A stretch of DNA of 64,000 bases from Gordionus sp. m RMFG-2023 (lineage: Eukaryota; Nematomorpha; Gordioida; Chordodea; Parachordodidae), in assembly GCF_954871325.1 (NCBI RefSeq), contig NC_088777.1, positions 53,730,703 to 53,794,702 on the forward strand. The letters are read 5' to 3'. The translations under genes were made by a program, and so were the position numbers. This document shows, in pieces, positions 22,467-35,137 of this stretch (position 1 is the first letter of the stretch; every line of letters begins with the position of its first letter). The notes below the pieces were generated by a model, which was not told the origin of the DNA, ran no database searches, and saw only the letters and a program-made list of their open reading frames with translations.

Positions 22467-25400
22467 CGTTCCTATCCTTGTGCCATATTGGCTGAAAAAG
22501 GTGACATTGCAGGTGTTTATTTTTCCACTGTTTTCGTCAAATGTGTGACAGGATTCGAAAGGTGGGCAATATAAATGTAAGGTTACCGTTGTGGACGTGC
22601 TGTCCTGATTGGACATCCTATGGACACCGATAGTATCTTTAAAAATTGAATGAACTTGTACTATTTTTATTTAACGAATCAATTTTTTTTTAAAAAAAAA
22701 AAGATTTTTGCGCTGAAAGTTCTCCTAGAAATAATGACAATTCTCATAATTGTATACGAGTAAAGGCAATGTCTATAATCAGACGCGGTACATTTAAGAA
22801 TGATTGAATTCATGTTCAAATTGCTCTGAAAATTATGGGGGTACTTTTGCACATGCTAGAAATATATTTCTGGAAAAGGAGATAGTGGAAACAAATATCA
22901 GCACGGTTTTCTATTCTAGAATGTTCTCATATCCATCACTTTTTTTATAACTACGAGCCCAAAATTTGTCCAATATTTAAGAAATATTGACCATAATAAA
23001 TCGAGGGTAAATGAAATAGAGAGGAAGAAGTGACTTAAATTTTAAACGTTGTTTTTATATATTTATTTATATATGGCAAAAAAAAATTAGTATCTATTTT
23101 TTAGGAAAAATACATTGGGGACGTTTTATCCTTTTTTGTGGGGCATGTTTGAGCCTCCCATTTTCTATACATTTGATTCGTTAAAAAATAATACAACAAA
23201 TCTAGTAACAATGTCACTGTTGTTAATCCTATAGAAAATATTGTAAATTTGTCGTCAAAATTTTATTTATCTTGTTTTCTTAAATAACTCCCAATCATTT
23301 TGTAAGTATAATTTAGTGAATGTATGAAAGATGAGATCCGCCGACTTAATACCTCCACCAGGTCCTCAGGATTATTTAAGAAATTAATTATAGCATATCA
23401 AATTATCATAATCGATGTCTAAAAACATTTAAAATTTAAGTCTGGTCAACTTTTATATAAAAAAAATGTAAATTTCTAAAAAGTTTATTTTTGGTATGTC
23501 TAAATTTAGATTTTGCATTTATAATTTTTCGTAACCTACTTACTCACCATATTAAAATACATATTTGGCCTATATTTCGAATCTCAAGGATTATTAGTTT
23601 TTTAAATTATTTCGAGAAGAAATTTTCCTGTGCCCGTGGATAACACGAACCCCGGTCTCCCCTCACCAGGCACCACTCCCGCCCGCCATTTTAGATATTA
23701 GAACTCCTTTTCTAGGATATTTTAACGAATATAAGTTTGTGCTTTCCTAGTGTCCTAATTATTTAAAAATGATAACGAAATGAGCAAAATATAAACTAAC
23801 CATTGATGTAAGAAACTTGATTTTTAACGTATACGTTGTGTCCGGTTTGGTACATCTTGGCTTCGTCGAAATCGTTTACCACGTGGTACAATTCTTCGCT
23901 CAAGCGTCCCTGCAGCACCTTAGGAATCAAAAATAATAGTTGAATTATCAAGAACTTCTACTCAACATTTAACTAGTTGTGTTGTTAAACGGATCGATTT
24001 GAGCCGATTTTTAAAAACCGTCAACTCGATATTTTAGCCGGAAAAATGTTGTCTAAGCCTCGAGGTTTCGTTAACAGATGTCCAATCCTTTGTTCCCTTC
24101 TACAAACAAAATCTTCAGGCTTGCCTTATATCATTCCAAATGAAATATTGAGTTAGCGGTTTTTGAATATCCCGGGTTTGAAAAAAAATATTCCGGAGAT
24201 CGGACCGGATTTCTATTCCTTGATCAATTTTTGGGCGCGGCCTCTAGATCTTGTCATTTCGAAATAATTTTTAGCTTATTTTTGCCGAATGGTTTTCAAA
24301 GGGGTAATTTAAAATATGAAGCAATAAAATGAATATTAAATTCCGTTCCATTATACTGATTTTCCAATATTTTTCCAACCGATTTAAATGAACGTAATTA
24401 TAGTTTTTTGGAATCCGACCCGGCCCCCGATTATTTAAATTCGTACCATTACTCGGCCCGTTCTAGGCCGGGCTTGCGGATGATTGATCAACCTACATAA
24501 AGCCGTTATATCTTCCTACTAAAATTTTGAAGTCGAGTTTCTCCATTAAGTATAGGAGGCTGTCAAATACTCAGGGCAAACGTCAATATAACGTATCATT
24601 CTAATAATCGCTTACTTACCGTTACCGAACATCCTACAAGCGAAAAGTTGAATACTCTTCTTAACCCCCTCAACAAGAATATTTAGGTTCACGACAATTT
24701 TTTTTTACCTTATTAGACCTCAATTTTGATGTGATAACAAGTGATCTACATCGGGCCTAATTCTCCAAGCCCGACCCGGCCCGGCAGAAATTTTTTTATA
24801 AAGTTTTACTCGGCCCGGCCCGAACCCGAAGTTATTGATTTTTTTAAATTTTGCCGGTCCGGCCTGGCCCGAGTTTGTTTAAAATAAACGATATCCGTTA
24901 TTTTTGGCGTCTACTTTCTATAAAGAAAATCACATATCTTTATTTTACATAAAAAAAATTCAACACAAAATTGATTAGTTTAAGATATATTTTAAAAAAA
25001 TATTCTAAGGCCCCACCCGACCCAGACCGAAGTCCGTTTTGGCCAGGCCTTCTTTCGCAGATCTTTAATGAAAACCTGATTTAAAAAAAATGTAGCGCGC
25101 TAAAGCTATATCGTTACTTTAACAGCACTGTATTTTAGGCTTTTTAAAAAAAAAATATGCTAATTTTAGGGCTCGATCTATGAAAATATTTGGCGCTAAT
25201 TCCCCTGTTCGGTCTTTCGGTCCGCGCCGACTTTTAATTTATACAATATGACAGAAATAAGAAAATATTTTTTATTTTTTGGTGGTTTTCGAAAAAAAAT
25301 AAAATTTCAAAATGCGTACAAATTATTTTTGAGCGAACGTTATACCATCATTTACAACTAAACAAGTTTGGTTATAAAAACTCTGAAGCCGATTCTTAAA

Positions 25401-28400
25401 AACGGCTAAACTCATTTTATTCAGCATATAGGGGTTGGTGACAAAACACATTGTCCCCAATTCCAATAACCAAGGTAAGCAAGGTGGAAAAGTGCTTCAA
25501 AATGATATAGGGGTATATCATATGAGAGGTGTATCACCCCTCACCGTAATAATAAGAGGGGTGACATAATATATATACCTGTCTCATAGATGGCACAAAG
25601 GTTTGGACATCTATCACGCAAATTTCGAAGCTATTATACTTAGCCGTTTTCAAAAAAATTGGCTCAAATTGAGCAGTTCAACAACACTAAGCCAAACCAT
25701 GCCGATATATAAATATTATATCAAAATAGATATTAAATTTTAAAAATATTTTATCTCAATTTTAAAATCAAATTAAAATGCTTACAAAACAACTTATAAA
25801 AAATTTTTTAAAAAAATACACATATTTCACTCTAAGCAATAAAATTCGGCTTTTTTTTTACAAAAACCAAGCCAGAGAATTTTTATATACACGCCAAAAT
25901 ATTCAAATAGAAATTTTTTGGACATAATTATGGTTCCCATGGAACTCAATTAGAAAATTGTATTTTTTTTACAATCTTATATTTGAAAATATACCAAATT
26001 AAATATTATAATTGTTTATGTTGAAAATATTAAGATTACGTGATTGGTAAGTATGCCAATTGATAATTTGTTTTTTAAAAACAAAATTTTTTATAGCATA
26101 AAATTAGTTAATTAAGAGTTGTTAAAAGATACCTTTTAAATGGATCTAGATACAGATACCAGGTTTTTATATCTAGAGGATCTTGATACATACAGGATCT
26201 AGATACTTGTATCAAGATCCTTCAACAACTCTGTAATAATTATACTTAATTTTGAATTTATTAAAAAAATACATATAAAAATACATATAGGATAGGTAAT
26301 TTCATTTCCTTTTTATAACATTAAACCATGGAAAATGAATGCACAAATTGATTGATTCAAATGTATTTTTTAAAGTTAAATTGTATTATGAACATGATTA
26401 GCTTTAGGGAGCTGTATTGATTATTCCACATTTAGTCATTTAAATATTTGATTTGAGTCAAAATCATTTATTTTATACCACAAAACAATGCCTCCATCTT
26501 AAGTAGTGTTGTTAAAGGGCTAACTCAATTATGCAAGCTTGAAGATTTTGTTTGCAGAAGGAAAAAAAAAGTTTAAACATTATATTACCGAAATCTCGCG
26601 GCTTAGGCACTATTTTTTCTGGCTAAAATATTGAGTTTAGAGTCGGCGCCAGACAAATTGCTTAAAATGTTTCTATAGAAGGCCTGAAAAGTTTAGGATC
26701 TAGGCACTTCTAAGTCTCTTTCCTTTATAAGAAAAAAAATAATATATATATTAGGGGGTGGTTGGGGGGGGGGGCAAAACAAAGGTGAATCGATCAAAAG
26801 TTTCCACGCATGCGCCGATCTTTAAACTCAAATAAAAAAAATATTTTACCTTAACAAAGCAATGAGAATTTGAATGGTCATGGATACTGCTAGACATGTT
26901 TGGTCCCCAGCATAAAAGCATTAAATTGTATTTGCCATTGCCTTTGTCGATCAAATTTCGCGTGTATCTAATTTATAAAAATTTAATGAGAAATGAAATT
27001 CGTATCCCCTTATTGGCTCTTTTGTTTGTGAGTCGTCATAGTATTTTGTCTGCGCTTCTGCGCGAATCTAAAAGTAGTGACGTCACTATCACTAGGAGGG
27101 GTGGGGCTATTTGGAGCTCGAGGGTAGTCAAAATTTTAAGATAACGCCCTCTATTTGTTTACAAATTATTTAGAGTTCGAGCACTCCATCGAGTCCCGAC
27201 ATCCCGAAAAGTCTATCCTCCTCTTCCTTTCTTCCTCACTTCCTTCCGTCCATTTCCTCTAAAATTAATTTCTATTTTTAAAGGAATACTTTCAAGGGCT
27301 TATATTTTTACGAACTTTGTCCTAATTTTTTGGTTTTATTTTATTTTTGAAAATGTGTGTTTACTAGACTAAACTATACATTCCTGCCAATATTTATAAT
27401 AATTTTTATTTTTGGCGAGGAATAAAAAGTTTAAAAAAAATAATAAGACAGTTGAAAAGTTGAAGTCAGCAAATATTTACAAATATTTTTTTTTTTTACC
27501 TTTTTTCATATGTGCTTTAGTAAAATTGGCATAAAAACGTGTTTTTTAAGTATATATATAAATGTTCGTCAAAAAAGAAAATGTCAACATGAAGCTGTTT
27601 CGATTCTTGGCAAAGGGAATATAATTTGGAAAAAGACATCTATCATGCAAAGTCCACTTATTTAAATAATCAAATCTTGTGGTAGCTTTTTGAATAAATC
27701 AATCATTTTCGTGATGGGTGACCAATTCAGTTATGACAGAAATTAACCCCCCACACAACCCCCCAAAAAATGGTAGCGGCTTCAAATTTTAATGGCCTCA
27801 AGGAAAACCGAAAAAAAAAGAAATTAAACTGGTTGTCTTAAGGCCGGCTCAAGTTTTGCCTGAATTTTTAAGCTTTGATCAACTGCTCAAAATATTTCCA
27901 ATCAATTTTCTTCCAAAAAAATTTTTAATTGGCATTGTTAATGATTTTACGATTAAAAAGTGGTGAATGTAATTACATTTATCATCATAACATAAGGGGA
28001 AAAAAAACGAATTTCGAAGAAATCACATGCTCATGATAAGGTAATTTACAATAATAATAAAAAAAAATTCACTTTTAATTACTTGGTCAATTAATTTATT
28101 TAAAAAAAATTAAAATGTTCAACCTCTCATTCACATTAGGACTATAAAGAAGAGAAGACAGATAAATCATCCATTTTAATTTTCTAGTTTGAATATTGTA
28201 ATTAGGGGATTAAGGAACCATGAAGATCTCCACTAAGCATACCATTGCGAATATTTCATCGTGTCCATATGGAGTTTATATAATATGATATAGATTATGA
28301 TTTAAACCTGTAAGGATCGAAGTAGGCGTAAGGTCCCCATTCATTCTCGTTGGATTCGTAATTCTCCATGACTTTCTTCAGGACATCAATGTCAATCGTG

Positions 28401-28477
28401 TCCCGTTCGAATAATTTTCGGATATCGGCCTGCATTTCGCTCCAGCTGCTAGGACCGGTTAATGTCGAAATAGTCAT
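22467..28477 (-). CDS. CDO1: Cysteine dioxygenase type 1 (four exons, 3' end open)
   Basis: Exons on the minus strand: 28308-28477 (ATG at 28477), 26850-26967, 23801-23918 and 22467-22636. All borders are GT-AG and phases (2, 0, 1, 0) agree. The enzyme oxidises L-cysteine to cysteine sulfinate in the cytosol, the entry to taurine and sulfate production. Seen: N-terminal helices ending [11 protein letters not shown]; cupin core [19 protein letters not shown]; iron-ligand motif [12 protein letters not shown] with both His and the Cys that forms the Cys-Tyr cofactor; [11 protein letters not shown] with the third His; and [11 protein letters not shown] with the cofactor Tyr. About 192 residues are covered against roughly 200 in mammals. 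After IGT a GTAAAA donor follows, so a short last exon is expected below 22467; reading on would instead add a low-complexity tail to a stop at 22353. Introns 2 and 3 are full of MITEs. Confidence 0.95.
23978..24170. mobile_element. Foldback MITE, TAGTGTTGTTAAA family, in CDO1 intron 2
   Basis: TTGTGTTGTTAAACGGATCG start, GAGCCGATTTTTAAAAACCG arm and ACTCGATATTTTAGCC box; the right arm ATTGAGTTAGCGGTTTTTGA runs straight into the GC-rich repeat at 24180. It begins only about 60 bases upstream of the exon 3 acceptor. Confidence 0.7.
24180..25060. repeat. Two GGGCC-rich repeats (family 2) in CDO1 intron 2
   Basis: About 24180-24490 and 24745-25060 carry CCCGGCCCG, GGCCGGGCTTG and CGACCCGGCCCGGCAG blocks separated by AT-rich DNA. 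They resemble the family at 11665 and 32795 in both orientations. No coding sequence. Confidence 0.55.
25370..25689. mobile_element. Foldback MITE, TAGTGTTGTTAAA family, enlarged copy
   Basis: Left arm GAAGCCGATTCTTAAAAACGG and right end TTGAGCAGTTCAACAACACTA are recognisable. The centre is about 150 bases longer than in other copies (about 25430-25580), suggesting an insertion or expansion. It lies in CDO1 intron 2. Confidence 0.6.
26504..26645. mobile_element. Foldback MITE, TAGTGTTGTTAAA family (deleted copy)
   Basis: TAGTGTTGTTAAAGGGC start joined almost directly to CTTGAAGATTTTG; ends near GGCTAAAATATTGAGTTTAG. Lies in CDO1 intron 2, about 200 bases from the exon 2 donor. Confidence 0.6.
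27030..27250. promoter_or_regulatory. GC-richer island with a CRE in CDO1 intron 1
   Basis: A stretch of markedly higher G+C than its surroundings, containing the full palindromic CRE/ATF site TGACGTCA (27078-27085), a GGGGTGGGGC box (27100-27110) and a CT-rich tail. It could be an enhancer or an internal promoter of cysteine dioxygenase. It could equally be the body of an unrecognised mobile element; no second copy was noticed in the window. Confidence 0.35.
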
Positions 28478-31400
28478 TCTCGAAATTCTCTCCGATACGA
28501 ATCTTGTTTTTTTTTAAATATATTATATTTTTATTATCGCGGATTTTTATCGCTCGTTAGCTCGCTGAGGAAGACGAGAATTCCAGTGAACCGGAAAAAA
28601 GTTTGACAATTAATTTTTTTTTTTTTTTGAAAAATTTTATATTTATAAATTTATGTGGTATATTGACAATGACAGGGGGGAAAAAATAATAAATTTTAAT
28701 ATTAATAATAAATAAATAATTTAAAATAATTTAAAATAATTTTATTTTTTTTGTGTTTAAACTTGATTTTTTACTTACGTTTAGCCTAGCCTAGGCTAGC
28801 GTATTTATCTATTATTTTTTTATAATTTATTTTGTTTATATTTATATCTTGAAAATTTAATGATATATAGTATATATTTTTTTTAAATATTATTTAAATA
28901 TATATATATATGTTACAACACTTAATTTATTTTATTTTTTTATATAAAAGTTTGATTATTATACGATCAATCAGTTTTTAATAATTGAAATTATAACTGC
29001 TTTCTTATATAGCTCAATGAAAATTAGCGAAGATATTTTTGAGGATTTGAATGCTTATTAGATAACATTTAATTTTATAAAATTTTTAGCCACAAAATTC
29101 GTATTCAAACTAAGTTTTGGAAGGATAAAAACTGGGTATTTTAAAACTGATCCTACCTAGAAATCATCAGAATCCTAAAAAATCTTCATTTCCAGAGACC
29201 CCCGAAGCAAGGCTTTTGTTCCATAGAACCTTTGAAAATCAAAAAATGTTTTGGTCCATTTTTTGTTCTCCCATTACTTTCCAGATTTCCCCCAGAAATT
29301 TCTGAAATCACCTGGAACACATTCTGGATAATTCTCAAATGCCCCCCCCCCTCTATCTAAAATATGAGCATTTTTGTTCTTCGTTCCATCTCTCTATACC
29401 AATTTCCGGTTTAGTCTTGGTTTTGTTATTCTTAGACCCCGACTCAAATAAAAATATTATAACTGAAAATGGAAAGCACGAGAAGACAAATATAAGTTTA
29501 AATGATCCTTTATGCTATAAATCAGGCCCCGATATCTTTTTTTTAAAAAAAATCATGTTATATCACGTGCCAAACTTTCGTAACAGTCATGTGATTGATA
29601 AGTGGATTTTTTATTTTTCTCAAGATTCGTAGGGTCACCTTCCCATTGGCCAATTTTTAATACATTCACTTTTTATCATAAATATATAGCACTAGTTTTA
29701 CCCTAAAACATTCGCACCGAAGTAGATCGCAGTCACGTGTTTAAATTTATATTTATCAAGTCATACTTAAATTCCTTATACAAACTATATATTTAAAAAA
29801 ATCATAATTCTTTCTTTTCTTTTTTCTTTCTTTCTTTCTTTTATATAAAAAAGACGTGATTTCAACTTTCCCATTTATTTTTGAAATAATAAGTTTTATG
29901 TTTTATTTTATTACTTCATGACCAAAGATATAGTAGAATAAGCTAGCCTCATCCCGTTCTGAAAAGGTCTTCTTTAGACTCCTTAATGACTCTTTAAAAT
30001 TTTGTCACTTTTCTTCACAACGAATATGATATCAAAAAATAAATAAGTCTTTTTTAAAAAAAAAATCATCATAATTATCAATTTTTCTAAAATCGCGTTT
30101 AGAAAACGCAACCAAGTTTAATCGCGTAATCGTAATCACTTACGCGTTTTTTTTGCTACTTTTGGGTGACGCGTGTTCTATAACATCATTATCATCTCAG
30201 CGTTCTTATTTAGCTTATTAGATATTATTATCTCTTTATTCGTCACATTTTTTTTTAATTTTTTTGAAATTCTTTAAAATTTTATATATTTTTTATCTCT
30301 CTTTATAAAATAAAAATATCTTTTTTTTTAACCTTGAATTATTTTTTTATTTTTATTTCTTTTTTAAATTTATTTTATTTTTGAAACAATTTATTTTTTA
30401 AGGTTAATTAGCAATTTTAAATTCCAAGAAACACTTACAATATTTGGATGCCACTAAAAAAAAATCACACCCTCAAAAAAATTGTATCACGTGAGATATT
30501 AATTTGTCATTCGATTCGAATCAGGTGATTTTCTACGTGATAAGAGCTTTTAATAAAATATTTATACGAAAAACCTGCGACAAAGAACATTTATTTAATA
30601 AATTCGAATATTTTATGATTTATAAATGGGAGAAAGAACCATAGGAAATATTAATTTTATATAAAGATAATAAATAAACAACAAAAATGTTTTTCCCCGA
30701 AGATTTATGCTAACCCTTTTGATCTTTGGGGCTGGTTTGGTGGAATTGGCAGGGTGGGGGGGGGGGAGTCAAGGTCATTTTAAAAATTTTAGCGTATTTA
30801 GTTCGTATTACGGTTTAGAATCTGAGCTAAGGGGTACTCTGAAGCAACTTATACAAACAGTTACTTTTTCTAAGCTTTTTCGGTCGTGTCCCTGCTTGCA
30901 ACTTACTTTTGATTAGGCTAAACAGTTTTTTTGAACGATTAGTTTGTTTTGATTCTTTGGTTGTCGTTATTATTTTGCGTTTTTTTCGCTCTTAATTTTT
31001 TAGACTTGTTTAACCCGAAGCAATATGGCGCCGGCTCTAAACAGCCAGCTGTTTTGTACTGAGTCGAATCTAGGAGCACATCCTTCAGTCAATTAAACAA
31101 TTTCGATGTCAATCAAACACAATCTAAAATATACACAATTACGATTTTTTTTTTCAATTTATCGCAAATTAAAAATATTTGAAAAAAAAAAACTTATATT
31201 TTTTATTTTTTTAAAAAATCATTTTAAATTTTTTTTACAAAATATTCAATAACAAATTATTTTAATTTATTTTTTTAAAAAATAAAAAATTAGGTATAAT
31301 AAAATAAAATAATCTATAATAAATTCCAATTTAAGTTTCATCATTTTTTCACAAATTTATCATAGGATCAATAGGTTAAATAAATCAAGGTAACGAATGA

Positions 31401-31955
31401 ACGATTAATTAATGTGACAAAAAAAAAATTTAATTAATTAAAACTTTTTCAAATATCGAAAAAAAGTTTTAAATTAAAATATTACCTTAATTTCTTTTAA
31501 ATAAAGACCTTTTGTTTCCTTCCTAATGAGCAAAAATCTTCAGGGCTGAGTTGATATTTTTCCGGATGTGAAATCTTGAGTCAGCTGTTTTTTAAGAGCC
31601 ATTTAACAAAATAAAAACACAGAATATGGTATAAATAGAGAATACTTATAAGAAATAATTAAAATAAATATACAAGTCAAATGTTGTTTACCCGTTAAAG
31701 AATAAAAAAGGAATTTGTTTTTATGCTTTTATGTTAAATATACTCAGATCTTAGATGCAATTTTTCTAGACAAGTTTCCAAAGGATTGATCACGTTGAGG
31801 AAGAGATTAACCGGGAAAAAAAAGATTAAATGTGACAGGAGAAAGTTCAGATAAAGCTGTTCTATTACTTTCGACAAAATGGAGTGAGGAGGGGGGGGGG
31901 GGGGAGGGAATAATTGGTGGAGGAAGAACTCTCGAAGAATTGGGGAGGTACCTGA
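28478..31955. other. AT-rich stretch upstream of CDO1, no gene recognised
   Basis: Presumably holds the CDO1 promoter just above 28477 (a short CpG-containing segment at 28540-28600). The rest consists of poly-T runs, a (TTTC)n patch near 29815-29840, and part of a foldback MITE at about 31520-31610 (GAGTCAGCTGTTTTTTAAGAG). Open frames near 29339 and 30707 have no support. Confidence 0.4.
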
Positions 31956-32119
31956 ATGATGGAAAATTTTAGTGGAAATGGTGATGGCATTTTACAGGAT
32001 AGCGCGGAGAAAGATAATTTGCATGGTTTAGAAGAAAAAAAGTTTCAGACCATTTATAAAAGAATGATAGCAGAACCTGGCTATGATCCTATGAGAATAC
32101 GGGGAATTTTGGTTTATAA
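31956..32119 (+). CDS. Possible coding exon, unknown protein
   Basis: An ATG-started frame (MMENFSGNGDG start, then LEEKKFQTIYKRMIAEPGY and DPMRIRGILVY) runs to a possible donor AA|GTGAAT; read on, it stops at 32121-32123. The balanced amino-acid composition and hydrophilic helix look coding, but no family is recognised and no neighbouring exon was found. It lies just after a G-run at 31889-31904. Confidence 0.3.
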
Positions 32120-32395
32120 GTGAATCCTAAAAAAATCCTTCAAAAGAAATACTTTTTGGAAAACCTTCCCATTTTCTACGCAACAATTAGATTACATATG
32201 ACATAATGTAATCTATCTAAAACAAAATCGTATAACATGTTTACGGAGAAAAAGGGGGGAGAATGAGATATAGTAAATTTATGAATATATATTATGCCCC
32301 GCCATTTTTCTAATTATTTTATATTAATTTAGTTTAAGGCCTGGTCCACTTTAACGCTACATTTGAAGGCTGTTTAAATGAAGCGTTTGAAATGT

Positions 32396-32486
32396 AAGAA
32401 AAGAAAAGAAAAGAAAAGAAAAGAAAAGAAAAAGAAAAGAAAAGAAAAGAAAAGAAAAGAAAAGAAAAGAAAGAAAGAAAAGAAAG
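32396..32486 (+). repeat. (AAAAG)n microsatellite
   Basis: About 18 units of the pentamer with small interruptions; non-coding. Confidence 0.9.
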
Positions 32487-32794
32487 CTTAAAATTATAGA
32501 ATAATTTTTAAAATGTTTTGTCAATAATGTAGGTATAAATGTCAATAAAAATAAAGGAAGGAAATTTTTAAAACAATGAAAAAGTAATACTGTATTTTAA
32601 TATTTTTTCAAAGGTGGATTAAAAAATTATTTTTTTTTGTTATATTATAATGACAATTTTATTTTCCTTTTTTTTTTTACAAAACCTGAAGCGAAATTAT
32701 GGTCAAAAAATGTTTATAAAAAGTTTGATAAACAAGGGTAATAATAATTAAAATTAAGTTTGTAAATTTATGATACTACATAGCTGTAAAACTA

Positions 32795-33290
32795 GTGTTG
32801 TTCAAAAACCGGACGAATCGATTTTAAAACACGGCCCGAACTTTTAAATAAAATCCGGATCGAGTCGTGTCGGGCCTTGGAAATTTTTTTTTTAAATATA
32901 TTTAAATTTATCAATTTCATATCTAATTTTTTTATGTAAAATCAAAATATTTGATATTATTTATTGAACTTATTATACGCCATATAACACATGCGTCTTT
33001 TATTTTGAGTAATTATAAAAATTAATTTATATATTTAAATGAGTTCGGGCCAGGCCGGGCCGTTAAATTTTCTTTAAAAAAAATTTCGAGTTCGGGCCGG
33101 GCTGGGCTTGAAAAATAAGACCCGATGCAGAGTAAACCAAAATAACAATATACGAGTCTAAAGATTTTGCCCATAGCTGGCTTAAATGCTTGGACATCTA
33201 TTTGCCAAATATCGAAGCTTAACCATTATTACAGCTAAGACCCTAACCTAACCGGTTTGAAAAAATTAGCTTGTTAGCTGCTATTTTTAA
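32795..33290. repeat. GGGCC-rich repeat fused to foldback-MITE sequence
   Basis: 32795-33125 holds family-2 GC-rich blocks (CGAGTCGTGTCGGGCC, GGGCCAGGCCGGGCCG). It runs into 33150-33290, which matches the right half of the TAGTGTTGTTAAA family (AAAGATTTTGCCCATAGCTGG, GGACATCTATTTGCCAAAT). The same junction order recurs at 39775-39960, so the two may form one composite family. Confidence 0.5.
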
Positions 33291-33539
33291 AGTTTACCCT
33301 GCCCTCTTACACGATATTGTGAAATTAGAAATTTTTCAGAAATGTTTTCAGCCATTCTCACAGTCTCGATAAAATCAATGTTTTTAAGGGTATTTAAAAT
33401 GCTATGTTTTTTTTTTAATTATGGAGAATGATTTATATTATAAACAAAAAAGGTTAAAAATAGGCATTTTTCGTTTTTGTTATTCCGTCAAATACCTACA
33501 CTTTAAAAGTCGTAAAAAAAAAAATCCCTAACCCTCTTT

Positions 33540-34020
33540 ACTCCATCTAAACAGTCGGCAGAATGGCAAAAATATTCTCTCTTACCAATCCAATTAATTC
33601 CCACCCCTCAGCCACATGTTTAACTAGGAGAATAATGTTGGAGACAATATCTAGACCTATTATCTATCAGCGAAGAGCTGGGAATAGGCAGGAAACTTTG
33701 ATGATGGTGTGATATTGTATAGTAACATCTACCCTTTTTCTTACGCTTCAAAATATGCAGATCGATAGCCAAAGCTAGAACCCCTATTCTCGTTTTTCAC
33801 GGTTAAGACTCCCCAGGCATTATGGAATGGACTCAGTAATAGAGCCAGATTCCTGAGATCTACAAATACTCCATTCAGACTTCAGCCCTCCGCACTCAGC
33901 CCTGATAATCTAACCCCAGGTGTGATGGCATTTGGGTTTACTAAAATTTCGAAAAAATGGGTGGGTTTAGAAGGAATGCTTAGCCCGTATTCTCTCTTTT
34001 CCGTCGATGGTTGCAGTATA
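33540..34020 (+). pseudogene. Possible LINE 3'-end remnant
   Basis: Higher-complexity sequence whose translation at about 33805-33890 reads KTPQALWNGLSNRARFLRS, resembling the R.WN.LP...R segment near the C-terminus of many non-LTR retrotransposon ORFs. Upstream text is consistent with decayed coding DNA, but there is no long frame, poly-A tail or target-site duplication. Confidence 0.25.
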
Positions 34021-34171
34021 TTATAATTATAGTAAATCTCAATCCTTCTAACAATCATATTTATTATTTATTTTTTAATTTAATGTTTTTTCTTTTCTCA
34101 TTTTACTTGATAATCTATGTATCGTGACAAATTTTCATATTGTATCTTAAATAAGTAACTTAATTAAATTG

Positions 34172-35137
34172 ATGGAAGGTCAACTGGAGAATGTCGAAGA
34201 AGATACAAATGGCCCAAGGAAAAGTAAGAAGAAAAAAAAGAGTAAAAAGGGCGGAAAAAAGGACAGTTGCTTAAAGAACGAATCCGATGGTAGTGCAAGG
34301 AAAGATGGTATCGATGACAGTACGATAGTGGCACCCATACCGGCTATGTTTGTCCCACCGATTGTTGCGGATATCTACGAACAAAATATGTTACTGGAAA
34401 AAAAATCGAGTCGCGACAAAATCCCGTTGATATATCCCAACATAGACGCGATCAAAATAGATAACCCGGTGATTAGGGTGTCCGGAGAAAATATGCCTAT
34501 TTTCGAAATCGAATCCCCGAAATCAGATGGTGAGCCAGTTATAACAGCTGACCATAAAAGCTTTCTTTCTTTCTTCTTTCTTTCTTTCTATTTTTATTTA
34601 TTTTCGGAGAGGGGGTGTCTCAATGTCATTCAAACTTAGACTCCCGATTCATTTATTAAAATAACGGGCAAACATCGAAGCCAGCTGTTAATCAATGGCT
34701 CCCATTAAGGGGAATTTTGTCTAAATGCCTTCCACACATTTCGTCTAAATGTGATTGGCCAACTTCATTGGGTTCACTTCAAATATCTAGCTCGGTTTTT
34801 TTTATCTTACTGTCCTCACTGTAACTATAGTATTAGGATATATCTCCAACCCCTTTATGGGTTATATAAAGCGATAAGAGACGGTTAATAATTCTTAGAT
34901 GTTCTAAGCTATGCATCTATAGTCAATACATTTTTAATGAACGATCGTCCTAATCATTGGTATTAAAGTCATTAGGGAGAGAGGGGTTACATAATTTTAA
35001 ATAAATTTTATGTTTTGGCGGCCAACGAAACAGAAGCAGCTGGAAAACCGCGAATCTTGAAAGGGCGTTATCAACCTTTGGACGATGACGATGTCACTTT
35101 AATGATGATCGAATCCAAGTACAATGTTGTGATTTGA
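34172..35137 (+). CDS. Two-exon Lys-rich protein of unknown function
   Basis: Exons 34172-34529 (donor GATG|GTGAGC, phase 1) and 35034-35137 (acceptor AACAG|AAGCAG, stop TGA). An in-frame TAA at 34148 makes ATG 34172 the first start. It encodes about 153 residues. The N-terminal 30 are acidic and then strongly basic (RKSKKKKKSKKGGKKDS, nuclear-localisation-like). The middle is hydrophobic and Pro-rich (APIPAMFVPPIVADIYEQN, KIPLIYPNIDAIKIDNPVI). The second exon is acidic (PLDDDDVTLMMIESKYNVVI at the C-terminus). No signal peptide or membrane helix is evident, and no family is recognised. Codon use and phase-matched splicing favour a real gene. Confidence 0.55.

Noticed and set aside
28780-28802. 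CTAGCCTAGGCTAG palindrome as an operator
   Set aside because: Single short palindrome in AT-rich DNA with no second site or gene-proximal context.
29339-29632. 97-codon open frame as a gene
   Set aside because: Starts in a C-run, has no recognisable motif and no plausible neighbours.
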